From Limnephilus marmoratus (lineage: Eukaryota; Arthropoda; Insecta; Trichoptera; Limnephilidae), in assembly GCA_917880885.1 (NCBI GenBank), contig OU862927.1, positions 42,559,571 through 42,623,570 of the forward strand: a stretch of DNA of 64,000 bases. Reading direction: 5' to 3'. The position numbers were made by a program, and so were the translations under genes. Shown here piece by piece: positions 63,071-64,000 of this stretch. Within the stretch, counting starts at the first letter, position 1; every line of letters begins with the position of its first letter. The notes under the pieces were generated by a model. That model was given only the letters and a program-made list of their open reading frames with translations. It made no database searches and was not told where the DNA came from.

Positions 63071-63960
63071 CGTTAAATCTAAATTTTGCGAAAACAAGAC
63101 AATTGACTGCGTTTTTAACTCAATCACAAGAAATGGCAAATGAAAGGAAAAGTCCCTACCTTTTGATGGATTCATCCGCTGTTTCTGGACCGATATTGGT
63201 GATGGCTGCACATCACTTCAGTAACGGCACAACTTGGTCACAATTACCGACACTTAGGGGTTATATTAATAATTTTGCGAATAATAGCGAGATTTCAATG
63301 GCGAGATGTGTATGATGTCACTGCGATTTTTCAACTCTTACAACTTACAACTCTTACAAGTAGGTAATTTTAAATTTTGGTGCCAATATTGTAGATGGGT
63401 TCCACGTAGGTATAAAAATATCTTCTTTTCCTAATAAGTAGGGACTTTCAAGGAAAAGAGGAAGACAAAGGAATTAATGAACAATGAAGGACTCGGGAAC
63501 ATGGGTTTAGTTTTTAAACTATTTCAGAACTAAACAAAAAGAATTAACCGTGAAAAGCGTGAGCAACTAACAACTACAAAGGATTTGAATAAAGGTATTG
63601 TAGGAACTATAATTTTCAACACTGTCAATATTTATTTAATAGCCATACCGGCGCAAGCCGATGGAACATGAATGCATATGTACCATCTTTTTGAATAAAG
63701 TTATTCAGTTTTGAAAATAATCAACCTTTCATTTCTTCACGACCAATATCGTGACACTCGAGATGGACTGTAAATCTGTATTAATGGGTGTTTAAATCGA
63801 TCACAAGATGTGGTATTTGAAAGGAGAAAGCCCTACCTTTATGAAGTCATCTGCTGCTTATATCCAATTTTGCTAGTGGCTGGTCTTCCAGGTTGAATGG
63901 CACAAGGGTTGGTTAAACTTCACCATCACTTTACACGTTTTTGGTAGTATTTTTTATTAG
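63000..63960 (+). repeat. Diverged duplicate: 63005-63220 and 63739-63910
   Basis: Both stretches run ACGACCAAT-x-TCGTGACAC, then CGATCACAAG or CAATCACAAG, GAAAGGA-x-AAAGTCCCTACC or GAAAGCCCTACC, then TCATC-x-GCTG and TTGGTGATGGCTG or TGCTAGTGGCTG. The right copy lacks the tandem array. It is probably one interspersed repeat present twice. From 63320 to 63735 nothing else is recognised. Confidence 0.55.
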
Positions 63961-64000
63961 AATTTCAAGAGAGAGCTTAAGAGATGTGTACCATATTGTT

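Overview
This 64 kb window is AT-rich eukaryotic DNA made almost entirely of transposable elements. The Jockey, CR1-like and RTE-like LINEs, BEL/Pao and gypsy retrotransposons, piggyBac, mariner, hAT and Harbinger elements and tRNA-derived SINEs together point to an insect. Frequent TAGGTACCTA-type strings make me think of Lepidoptera, but that is only an impression. I see no convincing single-copy host gene, no rRNA gene and no functional tRNA gene.

Layout. 1-14 kb: decayed LINE ends (941-2117, 9330-9640, 12220-13160, 13969-14355), a piggyBac-type MITE (3598-4263), a minisatellite (5050-5625) and several foldback elements. 14.46-16.87 kb: a hAT element with a perfect 8-bp target duplication that carries a decayed array resembling C2H2 zinc fingers, itself hit by a second copy of the piggyBac-type MITE. 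17.91-23.23 kb: a complete 5.3 kb DNA transposon with about 440-bp inverted repeats and a 3-bp target duplication. It codes for a broken protein with an XPG/FEN1-like nuclease region and a C-terminal cysteine cluster; I place it near Academ/AcademX. A Harbinger-type element keeping one MADF-domain exon sits inside it. 23.5-31.8 kb: a SINE, LINE fragments, two foldbacks, MITEs and tandem repeats.

31.83-47.75 kb is a set of nested insertions. A BEL/Pao retrotransposon with apparently identical 397-bp LTRs is interrupted at two TTAA sites by two piggyBac-family elements (34899-36486 and 39131-46604). The second, which has a decayed transposase, is split by a Ty3/gypsy retrotransposon on the minus strand (40354-45425) with apparently identical 224-bp LTRs. 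The BEL reading frame runs on across both TTAA sites. Beside it on the minus strand lies a Jockey-clade LINE (about 47.75-52.26 kb) with two intact, abutting ORFs.

52.7-64 kb: LINE fragments, an RTE-like insertion with a 7-bp target duplication, a second SINE copy, a deleted mariner (59136-60059), further foldback pieces and a 12-bp tandem array.

The most interesting non-coding signal is a motif that recurs in three unrelated foldback families (A, B, C): CUGAYGA-like, then a short hairpin, then GAAAC, then a loopless palindrome ending in U plus C or U. This is the layout of minimal type I hammerhead ribozymes. In each family the would-be stem III is a perfect palindrome (ACAGCUGU, ACGU, ACCGGU), as expected of a ribozyme that works as a dimer.
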